A DNA stretch of 64,000 bases. Origin: JAWKSY01 sp041402125 (GTDB lineage Bacteria; Planctomycetota; GCA-002687715; DRQF01). Below are positions 1-9,615 of this stretch, in pieces (the stretch's first letter is position 1; every line of letters begins with the position of its first letter). The DNA is taken from contig JAWKSY010000005.1 in NCBI GenBank assembly GCA_041402125.1, positions 248,001 to 312,000 of the forward strand, in the 5' to 3' direction. Below the pieces are notes generated by a model. That model searched no databases. It was not told where the DNA came from and saw only the letters and a program-made list of their open reading frames with translations. Position numbers and translations under genes: made by a program.

Positions 1-1402
1 CCGAGGACGGATCGTAGGCGACGTCGTCGGATTCGTGGGCGCCGATGTCGGGACCGCCGAAGAGACGACGGTTCCGGCCCGAGAGGTCGGTCGCGATGGC
101 GAGGGTGTTCGGGGAGTCGACGGCGGCGTCGACCATCGGTGAGCCGAAGGCGAGGCGGTAGTCGCCGCTCGCGGGGTCGACGAACATCGGGTCGACGTCG
201 ACGATGGCGGTGCCGCCGACGAGGCCGCCGCCGATGTTGCAGTGGGCCACCTGCGGCAGGAGGCCGAGGCCCGCGAAGAAGGCGAGCTCGCCGCCGACGT
301 TGCCCCGGACGATCGTGTTCTCGACCACGGTCGTCGGAAGGCCGCCGAAGCCGGACTGCACCATCGCGGGGGCGGATCCGACCTCAGCCGCGGTGTCGAC
401 GTTCCCGGTGACGGTGCAGTAGGCGACGACGCCGTTCGCGGCGAAGGCGAGGCCCGAGTAGCGCCGGGCCGTGTTGTCGACGAACTCGCAGTCGGCGACG
501 GTCGCCGTTCCCGTCGGGAAGGCCGTGGTGAGGCGGACGACGTTCAGGCCGCCGTAGAGGTTCGACGAGACGTTCCGACGGAAGCGACAGCGTCGGATGT
601 CGATGAGCTCGGCCCGGACGAGCGCGCCGGCGCTGCCGTCGATCGGCGTCGTCGTCGGAGACCAGGCCTCGTTGTCCTGGACGGTGCAATCCTCCATCCG
701 GAAGAGCGTGTTGAGGTTGCTCCAGATGCCGCCGCCCATCTCGGCCTGATTGCCTTCGAAGAGGCAGCGGCGGAGGACGACCGACTTGGCGTTGGCGAGC
801 AGACCGCCGCCGCGCTCCTCGGGACCGAAGGGGTCGCCGGAGTAGCAGACGTTCGACACGAACTCACAGTCCTCGAACTCCACCGCCGCCTCGCTCCCGG
901 TGACGCAGACGCCCGCGCCCGCCATCGCGGTGTTGCCGATGAACCGGCAGTCGCGCACGAGGACGGGGTCGAGCGTGAGGCTTGGTCCCGAGGGTTGGGA
1001 CTGCGGCCCCCGCGCGATGCAGAGGCCGCCTCCGACGGTGCCCCAGGAGCCGAGCGCGAAGGCCACCCCGATCTGGCCCGTGCCGCCCGTGATCGTGAAG
1101 CCGACGAGCCGGGTTCCGAGACCCTCGTTGTTGATCATCTTGACGACGATCCCCGGCGAGCCCGACCCGTCCAGGATCGTCGTCGCGCGGCCGGCCCCGA
1201 TCACGCCGATCCGCTTGCCCTGGAAGTCGATGCGCTCCAGGTAGGTCCCCGCCGCGACCTGGACGACGTCCCCGTTGGCGGAAGCGGAGATCGCGGACTG
1301 GATCGTCGGATAGGCGGACGAGGGGACGTTCAGGATCGTCTGGCCGACGAGTCCCGCAGCCAGGACGGCCACGGCGAGCGCCGCGCGGATCGGCAGGGTC
1401 AT
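1..1402 (-). CDS. Exported right-handed beta-helix protein (3' end outside window)
   Basis: The frame opens with an ATG and a short hydrophobic signal peptide (MTLPIRAALAVAVLAAGLVG) and continues open for 467 codons to the window edge, so the C-terminus is missing. After the signal comes a segment reading 'YPTIQSAISASANGDVVQVA', the usual opening of pectate-lyase-like beta-helix proteins. It is followed by irregular repeats in which Asp/Glu-Cys-x-Phe stretches recur (DCRFIGN, DCEFVSN, RCLFEGN, DCTVQDN, DCEFVDN), one per predicted helix rung. The visible end contains 'SGRNRRLFGGPDIGAHES', which resembles the closing motif of choice-of-anchor beta-helix proteins. It is probably secreted or surface-exposed. 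No catalytic residues can be assigned, so substrate and enzymatic activity are unknown. It is the last of a run of minus-strand genes. Confidence 0.8.
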   Translation of the reverse strand, partial: MTLPIRAALAVAVLAAGLVGQTILNVPSSAYPTIQSAISASANGDVVQVAAGTYLERIDFQGKRIGVIGAGRATTILDGSGSPGIVVKMINNEGLGTRLVGFTITGGTGQIGVAFALGSWGTVGGGLCIARGPQSQPSGPSLTLDPVLVRDCRFIGNTAMAGAGVCVTGSEAAVEFEDCEFVSNVCYSGDPFGPEERGGGLLANAKSVVLRRCLFEGNQAEMGGGIWSNLNTLFRMEDCTVQDNEAWSPTTTPIDGSAGALVRAELIDIRRCRFRRNVSSNLYGGLNVVRLTTAFPTGTATVADCEFVDNTARRYSGLAFAANGVVAYCTVTGNVDTAAEVGSAPAMVQSGFGGLPTTVVENTIVRGNVGGELAFFAGLGLLPQVAHCNIGGGLVGGTAIVDVDPMFVDPASGDYRLAFGSPMVDAAVDSPNTLAIATDLSGRNRRLFGGPDIGAHESDDVAYDPSS

Positions 1403-1528
1403 CTCGGATCTCCGGTGGGGGCCTTCACCCATCGGCATCCTGCGTTCAGGGGAGTTGGTCGACAAGAATCTTCGGGAAAATGGCCGGAGGGCCGGAGTAT
1501 CGCGCGCTCCGGGCCGAAGAATCCGCGG

Positions 1529-2578
1529 TCAGTCGGTCCGCGAGAGGGCCTTGAGGAAGGCCACCAGGGCATCCACGTCGGCGTCGCTGAGCGCCAGCTT
1601 GCGGATGTCCGGGCTGAGGTTGTCGTTGGCGATGCCGCCCCGGCGGTAGTGCTCGACGACGTCGCGCAGCGTCGCGAGCGAGCCGTCGTGCATGTAGGGG
1701 GCGGTGTGCGCGACGCCGCGCAGGGTCGGCGTCTTGAAGCGACCTCGGTCCTCGTCCTGCTTCGTCACCGCGAACCGGCCGGGCTCCGGCTTTCCGTCCT
1801 TCGCGCCGACGCCGGTGTTGTGGAAGAACTCGTCGCTGAAGTCCGGGCCGAAGTGGCAGCGCCAGCACTGCGCCCGGCTCTCGTAGAGCCACAGCCCGCG
1901 CTTCTCGAGCGGGCTGAGGACGGTGCCGTCGCCGAAGCGGAAGCGGTCGATCGGGCTGTCGCCGAGCCGGATGTAGCGGACGAAGTGCGCGAGCGAGCCC
2001 GCGAGGGTCTCGACCTCGATCTCGCGCTCCGGCCAGGCCTTGGCGAAGAGCGCGCGGTACTCCTCGGAGGCGCGCAGGCGCTTGATCGCCTCGTCGGTTC
2101 CGAGCGCCATCTCCTCCGGGTTGTTGATCGGGTCGACGGCCTGCTCCTCGAGGCTGCGGAAGCGTCCGTCCCACATGAAGGAGTTGCCGAGATAGCGGTT
2201 GATGAGCGAGGGCGAGTTGCGCCGCGACTTCTGCCCCTTCACCCCGAGCGAGAAGGGTACGTCGTCGGCGAAGCCGTGCTCGCGCTTGTGACAGCTTCCG
2301 CAGGAGATGGTGCGGTCGAGGGAGAGGATCGGGTCGAAGAAGAGCTTCTCGCCGAGCTCGCGGCGCGCCTTCGCGGTCGGCTCCGCGAGTCCCGGGTGCG
2401 TCGGATCGGGGAGGCTGTCGGGCACCAGCTCGGTGACGAGCTCGGGTTGCGTCGGCTTCTTCGGCGGCGCCGGCCGCTCGTCCTGCGGGGCGGGCGCGAT
2501 CTTCGGCGGCACGGGCTTCTCGTCCTGCGGCAGCACGCCGAGGAAGGTGGCGAGGAAGGCGAGCGTGATTCGCAGCAT
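1529..2578 (-). CDS. Di-heme cytochrome c peroxidase (CcpA/MauG family)
   Basis: A 349-residue exported di-heme protein. A signal peptide (first ~17 residues) is followed by a Pro/Lys/Glu-rich linker to about residue 65. Two CxxCH heme c sites are present: CGSCH (93-97) and CWRCH (238-242). The segment 'RGVAHTAPYMHDGSLATL' (287-304) is typical of the second heme domain and contains Met296 as a possible axial ligand. Family members reduce hydrogen peroxide in the periplasm with electrons from c-type cytochromes; MauG-type relatives oxidise proteins instead, and the sequence does not decide between them. It lies about 100 bp downstream of the FtsX permease gene in the same direction. The length is typical of the family. 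Confidence 0.92.
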   Translation of the reverse strand: MLRITLAFLATFLGVLPQDEKPVPPKIAPAPQDERPAPPKKPTQPELVTELVPDSLPDPTHPGLAEPTAKARRELGEKLFFDPILSLDRTISCGSCHKREHGFADDVPFSLGVKGQKSRRNSPSLINRYLGNSFMWDGRFRSLEEQAVDPINNPEEMALGTDEAIKRLRASEEYRALFAKAWPEREIEVETLAGSLAHFVRYIRLGDSPIDRFRFGDGTVLSPLEKRGLWLYESRAQCWRCHFGPDFSDEFFHNTGVGAKDGKPEPGRFAVTKQDEDRGRFKTPTLRGVAHTAPYMHDGSLATLRDVVEHYRRGGIANDNLSPDIRKLALSDADVDALVAFLKALSRTD

Positions 2579-2674
2579 GGGACGACTCCGCGGGAACGGT
2601 CGGCGCGGCGGCCGGGCTCGAGGTGGAGGATAGTCCCTCCCGAGGCCGGGTTGAAGTCCTCGTCCGGGGAGCGC

Positions 2675-5281
2675 CTACTCCCGCACCGCGCGGGTCGAGT
2701 CGATGCGGGTCATGCGCAGGGCCGGAAACAGGACGGCGACGATCGAGAGGAGCACGGCGCCGCCCACGACCACGAGCACCACGCCGCCGACGCCCGTCTG
2801 CGGCAGATCGAGGCCGGAGAGGAGGCGGAGCGCCTCGATCACCAGGGGCGTCATCGCGGCCCCGAGGAGCGCGCCCAGCGCCCCGCCGATGAGGCCGGTC
2901 ACGATCGCCTCGAGGACGACCATGCCGACGATCTGTCCTCCGGACGCGCCGAGGGCGCGGAGGATGCCCAGCTCCTTCGTCCGCTCGAGTGCGGCGAGGA
3001 AGTGGCCGTTCATGAGGCCGATCCCCGCGAGCAGGGCGGAGAGGCCGAGGATGATGTCGAAGACCACGAAGTCGCGATCGATGTCGAAGAGGATGTAGTC
3101 GCGCACGAAGACGCCGGTCTCGAAGCGCCACTCCTTCGCCCGCGGCGTGAACTCCCGCATGGCCGTCCTCACCGCGGCGAGGGCGGCATCGGGATCGACG
3201 CCGGGCGCGAGCTGCACGCCGATGCGCGAGACCGAGGCGGGCGACACGCAGAACTCGCGACGCATCACCTCCGAATCGATGAGGCCGTAGAGGCGCTCGT
3301 CGGGGTGGGGGATGTAGCCCAGCGCGTCGCTCACCGCGATCACCGGGAAGGACTCGACGACGCCGCGGCCGGTCCGGATCTGGACCTCGGACCCGACGGC
3401 GTAGCCGAGGTCGGCCGCGATGCGTCGCGAGAGGACGAGGCCCCGCTCCTCGCGGAAGCGGCGGCGGAGTTCGGGGTCCGCGAGGAGACCGCCGGGGGCG
3501 AGGCGCTCGACGTCCACGCCCTGGACGAGGAACGGCGCGTAGGTCCGCATCGAGCCGTGCTCCACGCCCGCCACCTCGGGGAGGGCGGTGAGGGCGGCGG
3601 AGATCTCCGGCCACTTCTGCGCGTTCATGCGCGTGATGAAGAGCTTGTCGACGAGCGACTCGTCGCCCCACTGCCGCACCTCGCCCGCGAGGCTCCGCGT
3701 CATCCCGTGCAGTGCGACGAAGGCGGCGGAGACGATCGCGAGCCCCACCACGCTGACCGCGAGGCGGCCGGGTCGCTCCTCGACCGCGCGCCGCGCGAGC
3801 AGGCCCGAGAACGGAAAGAGCCGCGCGAAGGGACGCGTCAGCGCGGTGCCGAAGACGGCCAGCGCCTCCGGTGCGAGGAGCGGCAGGCCCACCAGGAGCG
3901 CGAGGACGCCGCCGCCGGCGAAGAGCGAGATCGCGAGCGTGACGTCGAGCTCGCCGATGGCCGGGGCGAGCGCGAGATAGAGCGCCGGCACCGCCACGCC
4001 GATGAGGAGCGCGGCGAAGCGCCGGAAGCCCTTCATCGAGCCGTCCTCGGCGACCAGCGCGTCGTCACCCCGCAGAACCGCGGCCGTGCGGAGCCGGCCG
4101 AGGCGGAGGACGGGGTAGACCGAACCGAGGAGCGCGACGAGGCCGCCCACCGCGGCCAGCGGGAGGACCGCGCCCCAGGGGATGACGAAGTGCGCGATCG
4201 TGTGTCCCACGCCGAGGGTCGTGATGCGCGCGAGCAGGAGCAGCCGCGCGAGCGCGAGGCCGCCTCCGAGCCCGAGGAGAGTCCCGCCGCCGGCGAGGAC
4301 GAGCGCCTCGGCGAGGAAGATTCCCGCGATCTGGCGGCGGGAGGCGCCGAGAGCGTCGAGCGTGGCGATCTCGCGGACGCGCTCGACGAGCGCGATGGAG
4401 AGGGTGTGGAAGACGACGTAGAGCCCGAGGATCATCGCGAGCAGGCCCGCGAAGCGCACGCCGTTGCGGAACGCCCGCTCGTCCGCGGCCTCGCCGACGA
4501 TGACGTTGCGGTTGATCTCGTAGGAGTAGGACGCGCCGAGGCTCGACTCGAGCCGTTCCACGTCCACCGTCGGGTCGCGTTCCACGAGGAAGGTCTCGCC
4601 GACGCGCACGCCCTCGAAGAGCTCCCGGCCGACGGCGTAGTCGACGATGAGGACCTCCGCGTTCGCCCGGCGGCCGAGCTTCTCGCGCGCGAGGATCCCG
4701 GCCACCGAGAAGACCCGTTCCCGGGGCGGGAGCGGGGTCTCGTTCGAGACCTCCTGGATCTTGCCCTCGATGCAGAGCTTGCGGGCCGCGCGCCGCGGCC
4801 GGGCGAGCACGATGCGATCGCCCGGCTCGAGCTTCGCCTTCTCCGCGAGCCCCGCCCCCACGAGGACCTCGCCTTCCAGGGCGGAGGGGTCGATGCCGCG
4901 GCCCCGGGCGACGCGGTAGGCTCCGATGCGGGTCGCGGCCGCGGCCTCGAGGGCGAAGAGACGCACCCGCGGTCGCGCGTCGTCGTCGGGAACGCCGACC
5001 GCGCCGAGCTCCGCCTCGGACTGGAAGAAGGCCGAGACGTCGGCGACGCCCGGGATCTCGGCGAGATCGGCGCGCGGGTCGAGGACCTTCACGCTCGGGC
5101 TCACCTCGATGTCGGCCCGCCACTCGTCGCCTCCGCTCGCGAGGCCGACCACGGTGTTGTGGTCGAGAGCGAAGATCCCGACGACGATGGCGATGCCGGC
5201 CGCGATGCCGGTCATCGCGAGGGCCGTTCGCAGGGGGCGGGTCAGGAGACTCCGCCGCGCGATGGTGCGCACGAGAGACAC
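2675..5281 (-). CDS. ABC transporter permease, FtsX/MacB type with two FtsX domains
   Basis: An 868-residue membrane protein with an N-terminal transmembrane helix (about 20-40), a large periplasmic MacB-like domain, and a first FtsX block containing 'REIATLDALGASRRQI'. A second helix cluster and periplasmic domain follow, then a second FtsX block containing 'KELGILRALGASGGQI' near the C-terminus. This double architecture is typical of LolE/MacB-like permeases that move lipids, lipoproteins or peptides out of the inner membrane rather than importing nutrients. The start is a GTG two bases after the stop codon of the ATPase gene, so translation is probably coupled. The substrate cannot be read from sequence. 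Confidence 0.9.
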   Translation of the reverse strand: MSLVRTIARRSLLTRPLRTALAMTGIAAGIAIVVGIFALDHNTVVGLASGGDEWRADIEVSPSVKVLDPRADLAEIPGVADVSAFFQSEAELGAVGVPDDDARPRVRLFALEAAAATRIGAYRVARGRGIDPSALEGEVLVGAGLAEKAKLEPGDRIVLARPRRAARKLCIEGKIQEVSNETPLPPRERVFSVAGILAREKLGRRANAEVLIVDYAVGRELFEGVRVGETFLVERDPTVDVERLESSLGASYSYEINRNVIVGEAADERAFRNGVRFAGLLAMILGLYVVFHTLSIALVERVREIATLDALGASRRQIAGIFLAEALVLAGGGTLLGLGGGLALARLLLLARITTLGVGHTIAHFVIPWGAVLPLAAVGGLVALLGSVYPVLRLGRLRTAAVLRGDDALVAEDGSMKGFRRFAALLIGVAVPALYLALAPAIGELDVTLAISLFAGGGVLALLVGLPLLAPEALAVFGTALTRPFARLFPFSGLLARRAVEERPGRLAVSVVGLAIVSAAFVALHGMTRSLAGEVRQWGDESLVDKLFITRMNAQKWPEISAALTALPEVAGVEHGSMRTYAPFLVQGVDVERLAPGGLLADPELRRRFREERGLVLSRRIAADLGYAVGSEVQIRTGRGVVESFPVIAVSDALGYIPHPDERLYGLIDSEVMRREFCVSPASVSRIGVQLAPGVDPDAALAAVRTAMREFTPRAKEWRFETGVFVRDYILFDIDRDFVVFDIILGLSALLAGIGLMNGHFLAALERTKELGILRALGASGGQIVGMVVLEAIVTGLIGGALGALLGAAMTPLVIEALRLLSGLDLPQTGVGGVVLVVVGGAVLLSIVAVLFPALRMTRIDSTRAVRE

Positions 5282-5283
5282 GG

Positions 5284-6048
5284 TCAGATCGCCAGGGTCG
5301 CGAGGGCGCCGTGGACGTCCTCGACCGCGATGCCGGGTCCGCGCAGCGCGACGCCGTCCGCGATGCGGCCGTCGACGAGGAAGAGCACGCGGTCCGCGTA
5401 GGTGGCGTCGCGGGGGTTGTGCGTCACGAGGAGGACGCTCTTGCCGTCGCGGTCCCGGAGCGACTGCAGCATCTCCATCACCTCGAGGCCGGCCTTCTGG
5501 CTGAGGTTGCCGGTCGGCTCGTCGCAGAGCAGCACGGGCTGGCCGCCGGCGAGCGCGCGGGCGATCGACGCGCGCTGCATCTCGCCGCCGGAGAGCTGGT
5601 GCGGCCGGGCGTCCTGCCGGGGCCCGAGGCCCAGGCGGTCGAGGATCCCGTCGATCGCTCCGGCGTGCGCGGCCGGATCCTCGCCGCGGATCGCCAGCGG
5701 CAGGCCGACGTTCTCGCGCAGCGTCAGGTTCGGGAGCAGGTTGAAGAACTGGAAGACGTGGGCGATGAGGTCGCGACGGCGTCGCGTCCGCTCGGCCGCG
5801 CCGAGGCGCGAGAGATCGGTGCCGTCGAGGAGGAGCTCGCCGCCGCTGGGCTGGTCGAGGCCGGAGAGCAGGTGGAGGAGCGTCGTCTTCCCCGAGCCGC
5901 TCGGGCCCATGATGCAGAGGAACTCGCCGCGGCCGAGCTCGAAGTCCACGCCCCGGAGGATCGGCGTGCTGCGCCCTCCGTTCTCGTGGATGCGCGTCAG
6001 GCCGCGCGCGCGGACGAGAGGAAGCGCGTCAGGGGACGTCGGGGACAC
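5284..6048 (-). CDS. ABC transporter ATP-binding protein (LolD/MacB-like)
   Basis: A 254-residue cytoplasmic ATPase carrying all expected motifs: Walker A GPSGSGKTT (48-56), Q-loop Gln100, signature LSGGEMQR (152-159), Walker B ending Asp176-Glu177 and the switch His210. It powers the FtsX-type permease encoded immediately downstream. The LolD/MacB subgroup is inferred from that partner. Translation starts at a GTG that lies inside the 3' end of the preceding exported-protein gene (20 bp overlap), so the three genes form one transcript. Confidence 0.92.
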   Translation of the reverse strand: MSPTSPDALPLVRARGLTRIHENGGRSTPILRGVDFELGRGEFLCIMGPSGSGKTTLLHLLSGLDQPSGGELLLDGTDLSRLGAAERTRRRRDLIAHVFQFFNLLPNLTLRENVGLPLAIRGEDPAAHAGAIDGILDRLGLGPRQDARPHQLSGGEMQRASIARALAGGQPVLLCDEPTGNLSQKAGLEVMEMLQSLRDRDGKSVLLVTHNPRDATYADRVLFLVDGRIADGVALRGPGIAVEDVHGALATLAI

Positions 6049-7414
6049 GGAACAGCACCTCCTGGCCCAGGGGATCGCGAAGCGCGCGGATCCCGGGGTT
6101 CGTCTCGAGGCGCTTCCGCTGCTCGCCCTGGATCAGGTCGAGGCCGCCCTCGACGAAGCGGTAGGTCCCCTGCGCCGGCGCCGCGATGCCGAAGGCGGGG
6201 GCGTCGAGCAGGAAGCGACCGTCCGGGAGGAGGCGCAGGCGCGGACTCGGCGCGCGCCGCGGCACGCCCTCGAGGGTGAAGACGTCGAGGCTGCCCGACT
6301 CGAAGACGAGGCTCTGGGTCGCCCGACCTTCGGCATCGAGCCGCGGCCCGTCGGCCGGGACCTCGCGCGGACCGCGCAGGCTGGTGATGATCTCGAGGGC
6401 GCGGCCGAACTCCTCCGTCGCCAGGCCCTCGGCCACGTCCAGGAAGGCGACGTGGAGCGCGCCGCCGCGCACGAAGACGTAGACGTCCTGCGCGGTGTCG
6501 CCGAGTCGGCGCAGCAGGAGGATGCCGCCGGGCGAGCCGGGGAGGGCGAGGCTCGCCGCGGTCGCGATCTCGCTCGCGGACACGAGACGCATCCGGTCCG
6601 CGAGGAGCCCGCGGGCGACGCGCCGGCAGGTCGCGTCGTCGACGACCTTGCCCTCCGGGAGCACCAGCGAACGCAGGACGAGCTCGCGACCCGAGGGCAT
6701 CTCGATCTGGAAGGCCGAGGAGCCGTCGTCGGCGCGCACCGGGGTGACGGGCCAGTCCGAGGGATACTCGAAGGAGACGAGCGCCTCGCCTTCCTCCGGC
6801 CAGCGGAAGGTGCCGGTCGGGGCGCGCTCGGGCATCCGGAAGGACCGGAGCAGGCGCAGCGCGGCGTCGAGCCGGGCGGGCTCTTCCTGCTTCGGCCAGG
6901 TGATCTCGGCCAGGAGGAGACCGCAGCCGCGGGCGGCGACGAGCGCCGCGCCGTCGGGAACGCCCGCGTCGGGGCGGGCGCGGTGGACGAAGAGCGATCC
7001 CGTCGCGCCGCCGAGATCGACGGGGTCGAGCTCCTGGATGGCCGCGTCGGCGCCGCCGGGGCGCGCCGCGAGCGTCGCCCGGAAGAGCGCCGCCGCGCGC
7101 TGGGGCCGGTTGGCGGCGAGGAAGAGCTCGGGGACGTGACCGCGGACGGTCACGCGGAGCGCGCCCGCCGGCGCCTCGCGCGGCTTCGTCCCCGCGGCGC
7201 GGGGGAAGGCCACGAGCCAGTGCCGGCTCGCCCACGGCGGGGATTCCCAGACCTCCCAGTCCTCCGGGTAGTCGAAGGAGAAGGGGAGGACGAGCTCATG
7301 CTCGTAGCGCGGGAGGCGGGGGCGAGGCGCGGCTTCCTGCGCCGGCGCCGGCAGAGTGATCGCACCGGTCCAGAGGACGAGGGCGAGGAGACTCGTGACC
7401 GGCATCCGGCGCAT
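6029..7414 (-). CDS. Exported protein of unknown function, first gene of an ABC operon
   Basis: A 461-residue protein with a signal peptide (MRRMPVTSLLALVLWTGAIT, cleavage likely near PAPAQ). Two similar modules follow, each beginning with a phrase like 'FSFDYPEDWEVWE' or 'VSFEYPSDWPVTP' (about 45-60 and 215-230), so the protein may consist of two related PsbP/DcrB-like alpha-beta domains. The C-terminal 100 residues are different and end in 'GQEVLFRVPDVP'. I do not recognise a named family with confidence. Its 3' end overlaps the ATPase start by 20 bp, so it is probably a periplasmic component or cargo-handling partner of the FtsX-type ABC transporter. Confidence 0.75.
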   Translation of the reverse strand: MRRMPVTSLLALVLWTGAITLPAPAQEAAPRPRLPRYEHELVLPFSFDYPEDWEVWESPPWASRHWLVAFPRAAGTKPREAPAGALRVTVRGHVPELFLAANRPQRAAALFRATLAARPGGADAAIQELDPVDLGGATGSLFVHRARPDAGVPDGAALVAARGCGLLLAEITWPKQEEPARLDAALRLLRSFRMPERAPTGTFRWPEEGEALVSFEYPSDWPVTPVRADDGSSAFQIEMPSGRELVLRSLVLPEGKVVDDATCRRVARGLLADRMRLVSASEIATAASLALPGSPGGILLLRRLGDTAQDVYVFVRGGALHVAFLDVAEGLATEEFGRALEIITSLRGPREVPADGPRLDAEGRATQSLVFESGSLDVFTLEGVPRRAPSPRLRLLPDGRFLLDAPAFGIAAPAQGTYRFVEGGLDLIQGEQRKRLETNPGIRALRDPLGQEVLFRVPDVP

Positions 7415-7423
7415 CGCGGGGGT

Positions 7424-9460
7424 TCACTCGCCCTTGAAGACGGGGCGGGCCTTCCCGAGCGTCGAGAGGCCCTCGTAGGCGTCCTTTGTACGGAAAATCC
7501 GGTCGAGGTGGGAGAGCTCCATCTCGAGTCCGTCCGCCAGCGCGCCCGCCCCGCCCTCGCGGATGAAGCGGTCGGCGAGCTCGAGCGCGATCGGCGCCTT
7601 GAAGCCGAGGCTCTTCACCGCCTTGCCCAGACGGGCGTCGGAGATCGAGGCCGGATCCGTGGCTCGCAGCGCGTCGAGGTCGCGGGAGAAGAGCTCGATC
7701 GCCCCCTCGAAGCCGGCGGGAACGACGCTCGGCGCCGGACCCGAACGGTCCGGCTTGCCGCGCGACGCGACCCGCGCGATCTCGGCGTCGAGCTCCTCGA
7801 AGCCGACGACCGAATCGACGAGACCCATCGCCAGGGCCGTGCGCGCATCGACGCCGCTGCCGGTCAGGACGAGCCAGCGCGCGAGCGGGATGCCCACGCG
7901 TCGCGGGAGGCGCTGCGTGCCGCCGAGGCCGGGGTAGATGCCGATGCCGGTCTCCGGGAAGGCCATCGTGGCCTTGTCCGTCGCGACGATGTAGTCGCAG
8001 GCGAGCGCGATCTCGCAGCCGCCGCCGAGCGAGAGGCCGTCCAGGCGCGCGACCACGACCTTCTTCGAGGCGGCGAAACGGGTGATGAGATCCTCGCCCT
8101 CGCGGGTGAAGCGCTCGATCGCGGCGATGTCGCCCTTCTCGATGTTCTTGACGAAGTAGCGGATGTCGGCGCCGGCGATGAAGCCCTTGCCCTTGCCGCC
8201 GATGACGATCGTCGCGACCTCCGGGTCGGCCTCGGCGTCCGCGAAGCGCGCGCCGAGCTGGGCGACGACGTCCTCGTTGATGGCGTTCATCGCGTCGGGG
8301 CGGTTCAGCCAGAGCGTCGCCACGTCCCCGCGCTTCTCGAGCTGGACGAGCTCGAAGGCGAAGGGCTCGCCCTTCTCGGCCTGGCGCTCGAGGGAGGTCG
8401 GGATCGGGAGGTCCCAGCGCTCGCAGAGCGGGGCGATCTTCTGGACCGCCTTCGCGACGCCCATCAGGTTCATGAGCTCGAAGGGGCCCTTCGACCAGCG
8501 CAGTCCGACCCGGGCGCCGATGTCGGTGTCCTCGATCGAGCCGATCTCGTCGTCGATGATCTCGCCCGCGACGAGGAAGACGGTCGCGAGGAGTCGGTCG
8601 GCGACCGCCTCGAAGCGCGAGGCGTCGGCCTCGCCCTCGAGCGACCAGAGTTCCTTCTTCTCGACCTGCTCCGCGAGCCGGGCGCAGGGGGCGTAGAAGG
8701 GGCCGAGCTCACGGCCGAGCGTGCTCGCGGCGTGGAGCGCGATCGGGACGCCGGTCACGTTCATGAGCTCGAAGGGGCCCATGCCGATCCGGAAGGCCTT
8801 CTTCGCCGCGGCCTCGATCGTCGGGATGTCGGCCACGCCCTCCTCGAGCAGGCGCACCGACTCGTTCAGCCAGGGCACGAAGTAGCGGTTGACGATGAAG
8901 CCGGGCGCGTCCGCGCTGTGGATCGGCGTCTTGCCGATGGCCTCCTGGATCGCCCAGGCCTTCGCGCGGTACTTCTCGGCGGTCTGCTTGGCGGGCACGA
9001 CCTCGACGAGGCGGTTCTTCGCCGGGTGGTAGAAGTAGTGGAGCCCGACGACGCGCTCGGGGTGCGCGACCTCCATCGCGAGGTCGCAGCAGTAGAAGGA
9101 CGAGGTGTTGGTCGCGAGGATCGTCTCGGGTCCGGCGTTCTCGGAGAGGCGGCGGAAGACCTGCTTCTTGACCTCCAGGTCCTCGAAGACGGCCTCGACG
9201 ACGAGCTCGACCTCGGCGAGGCGCGACCAGTCCAGCGTCGGCTCGAAGCGCGAGAGGACGGCCTCGACCTGCTCGGGCCGCATGATCTTCCGCTCGACCG
9301 CCTCGGCGAGCGTCGCGCGGACGCCGTTCATGCCCCGCTCGAGGGCCTCGGGGGTGAGGTCCACGAGGATGACCCGGAAGCCCTCCGTCGCCATCTTCTG
9401 GGCGATCCCGGCTCCCATGTTCCCCGCGCCGATGACGGCGAGTTTCCGCTCCTGCGACAT
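7424..9460 (-). CDS. 3-hydroxyacyl-CoA dehydrogenase / enoyl-CoA hydratase fusion (FadN-like)
   Basis: A 678-residue bifunctional beta-oxidation enzyme. The N-terminal half is the NAD-dependent 3-hydroxyacyl-CoA dehydrogenase: dinucleotide motif GAGNMG (11-16), catalytic-type 'GLHYFYHPAKNRLVEVV' with His141, then two copies of the all-alpha C-terminal domain, each containing 'GPFELMN'. The C-terminal third is a crotonase fold with 'GFIAGADI' for the oxyanion hole and Glu residues in 'GGGCEIAL' and 'PETGIGIYPG', so both hydratase glutamates appear present. Dehydrogenase-first order is that of FadN and archaeal crotonyl-CoA hydratase/dehydrogenases, the reverse of FadB/FadJ. The start was chosen at the ATG preceded by AGGGAG; the frame is open upstream but lacks protein-like composition. 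No thiolase or acyl-CoA dehydrogenase gene is adjacent. Confidence 0.92.
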   Translation of the reverse strand: MSQERKLAVIGAGNMGAGIAQKMATEGFRVILVDLTPEALERGMNGVRATLAEAVERKIMRPEQVEAVLSRFEPTLDWSRLAEVELVVEAVFEDLEVKKQVFRRLSENAGPETILATNTSSFYCCDLAMEVAHPERVVGLHYFYHPAKNRLVEVVPAKQTAEKYRAKAWAIQEAIGKTPIHSADAPGFIVNRYFVPWLNESVRLLEEGVADIPTIEAAAKKAFRIGMGPFELMNVTGVPIALHAASTLGRELGPFYAPCARLAEQVEKKELWSLEGEADASRFEAVADRLLATVFLVAGEIIDDEIGSIEDTDIGARVGLRWSKGPFELMNLMGVAKAVQKIAPLCERWDLPIPTSLERQAEKGEPFAFELVQLEKRGDVATLWLNRPDAMNAINEDVVAQLGARFADAEADPEVATIVIGGKGKGFIAGADIRYFVKNIEKGDIAAIERFTREGEDLITRFAASKKVVVARLDGLSLGGGCEIALACDYIVATDKATMAFPETGIGIYPGLGGTQRLPRRVGIPLARWLVLTGSGVDARTALAMGLVDSVVGFEELDAEIARVASRGKPDRSGPAPSVVPAGFEGAIELFSRDLDALRATDPASISDARLGKAVKSLGFKAPIALELADRFIREGGAGALADGLEMELSHLDRIFRTKDAYEGLSTLGKARPVFKGE

Positions 9461-9615
9461 GCTCTGCTCCCTGGTTTCGTTGATCGACGGAGTAGTAACA
9501 CGGGGTCCCGCGGGGGGCACGAGCCCCCGCGCGCGCCCGAGGGGGTCCTCGAGGGCCCCGCTCCGGGCGCCCGGCCTCGGGATCGCGTATCCTGAGGGTC
9601 CTCCGGAGGTTCCCG

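Noticed and set aside
242..5401. A plus-strand frame of 1719 codons, rich in Arg, Glu, Asp and Ala, opposite the cytochrome and ABC transporter genes.
   Set aside because: Long antisense frames are expected when the true genes have very GC-rich third positions. The translation has no domain or signal, while the opposite strand encodes clear families.
7424..9460. Dehydrogenase-before-hydratase domain order considered as a novel fusion.
   Set aside because: This order is established in FadN-type and archaeal enzymes, so it is not new.
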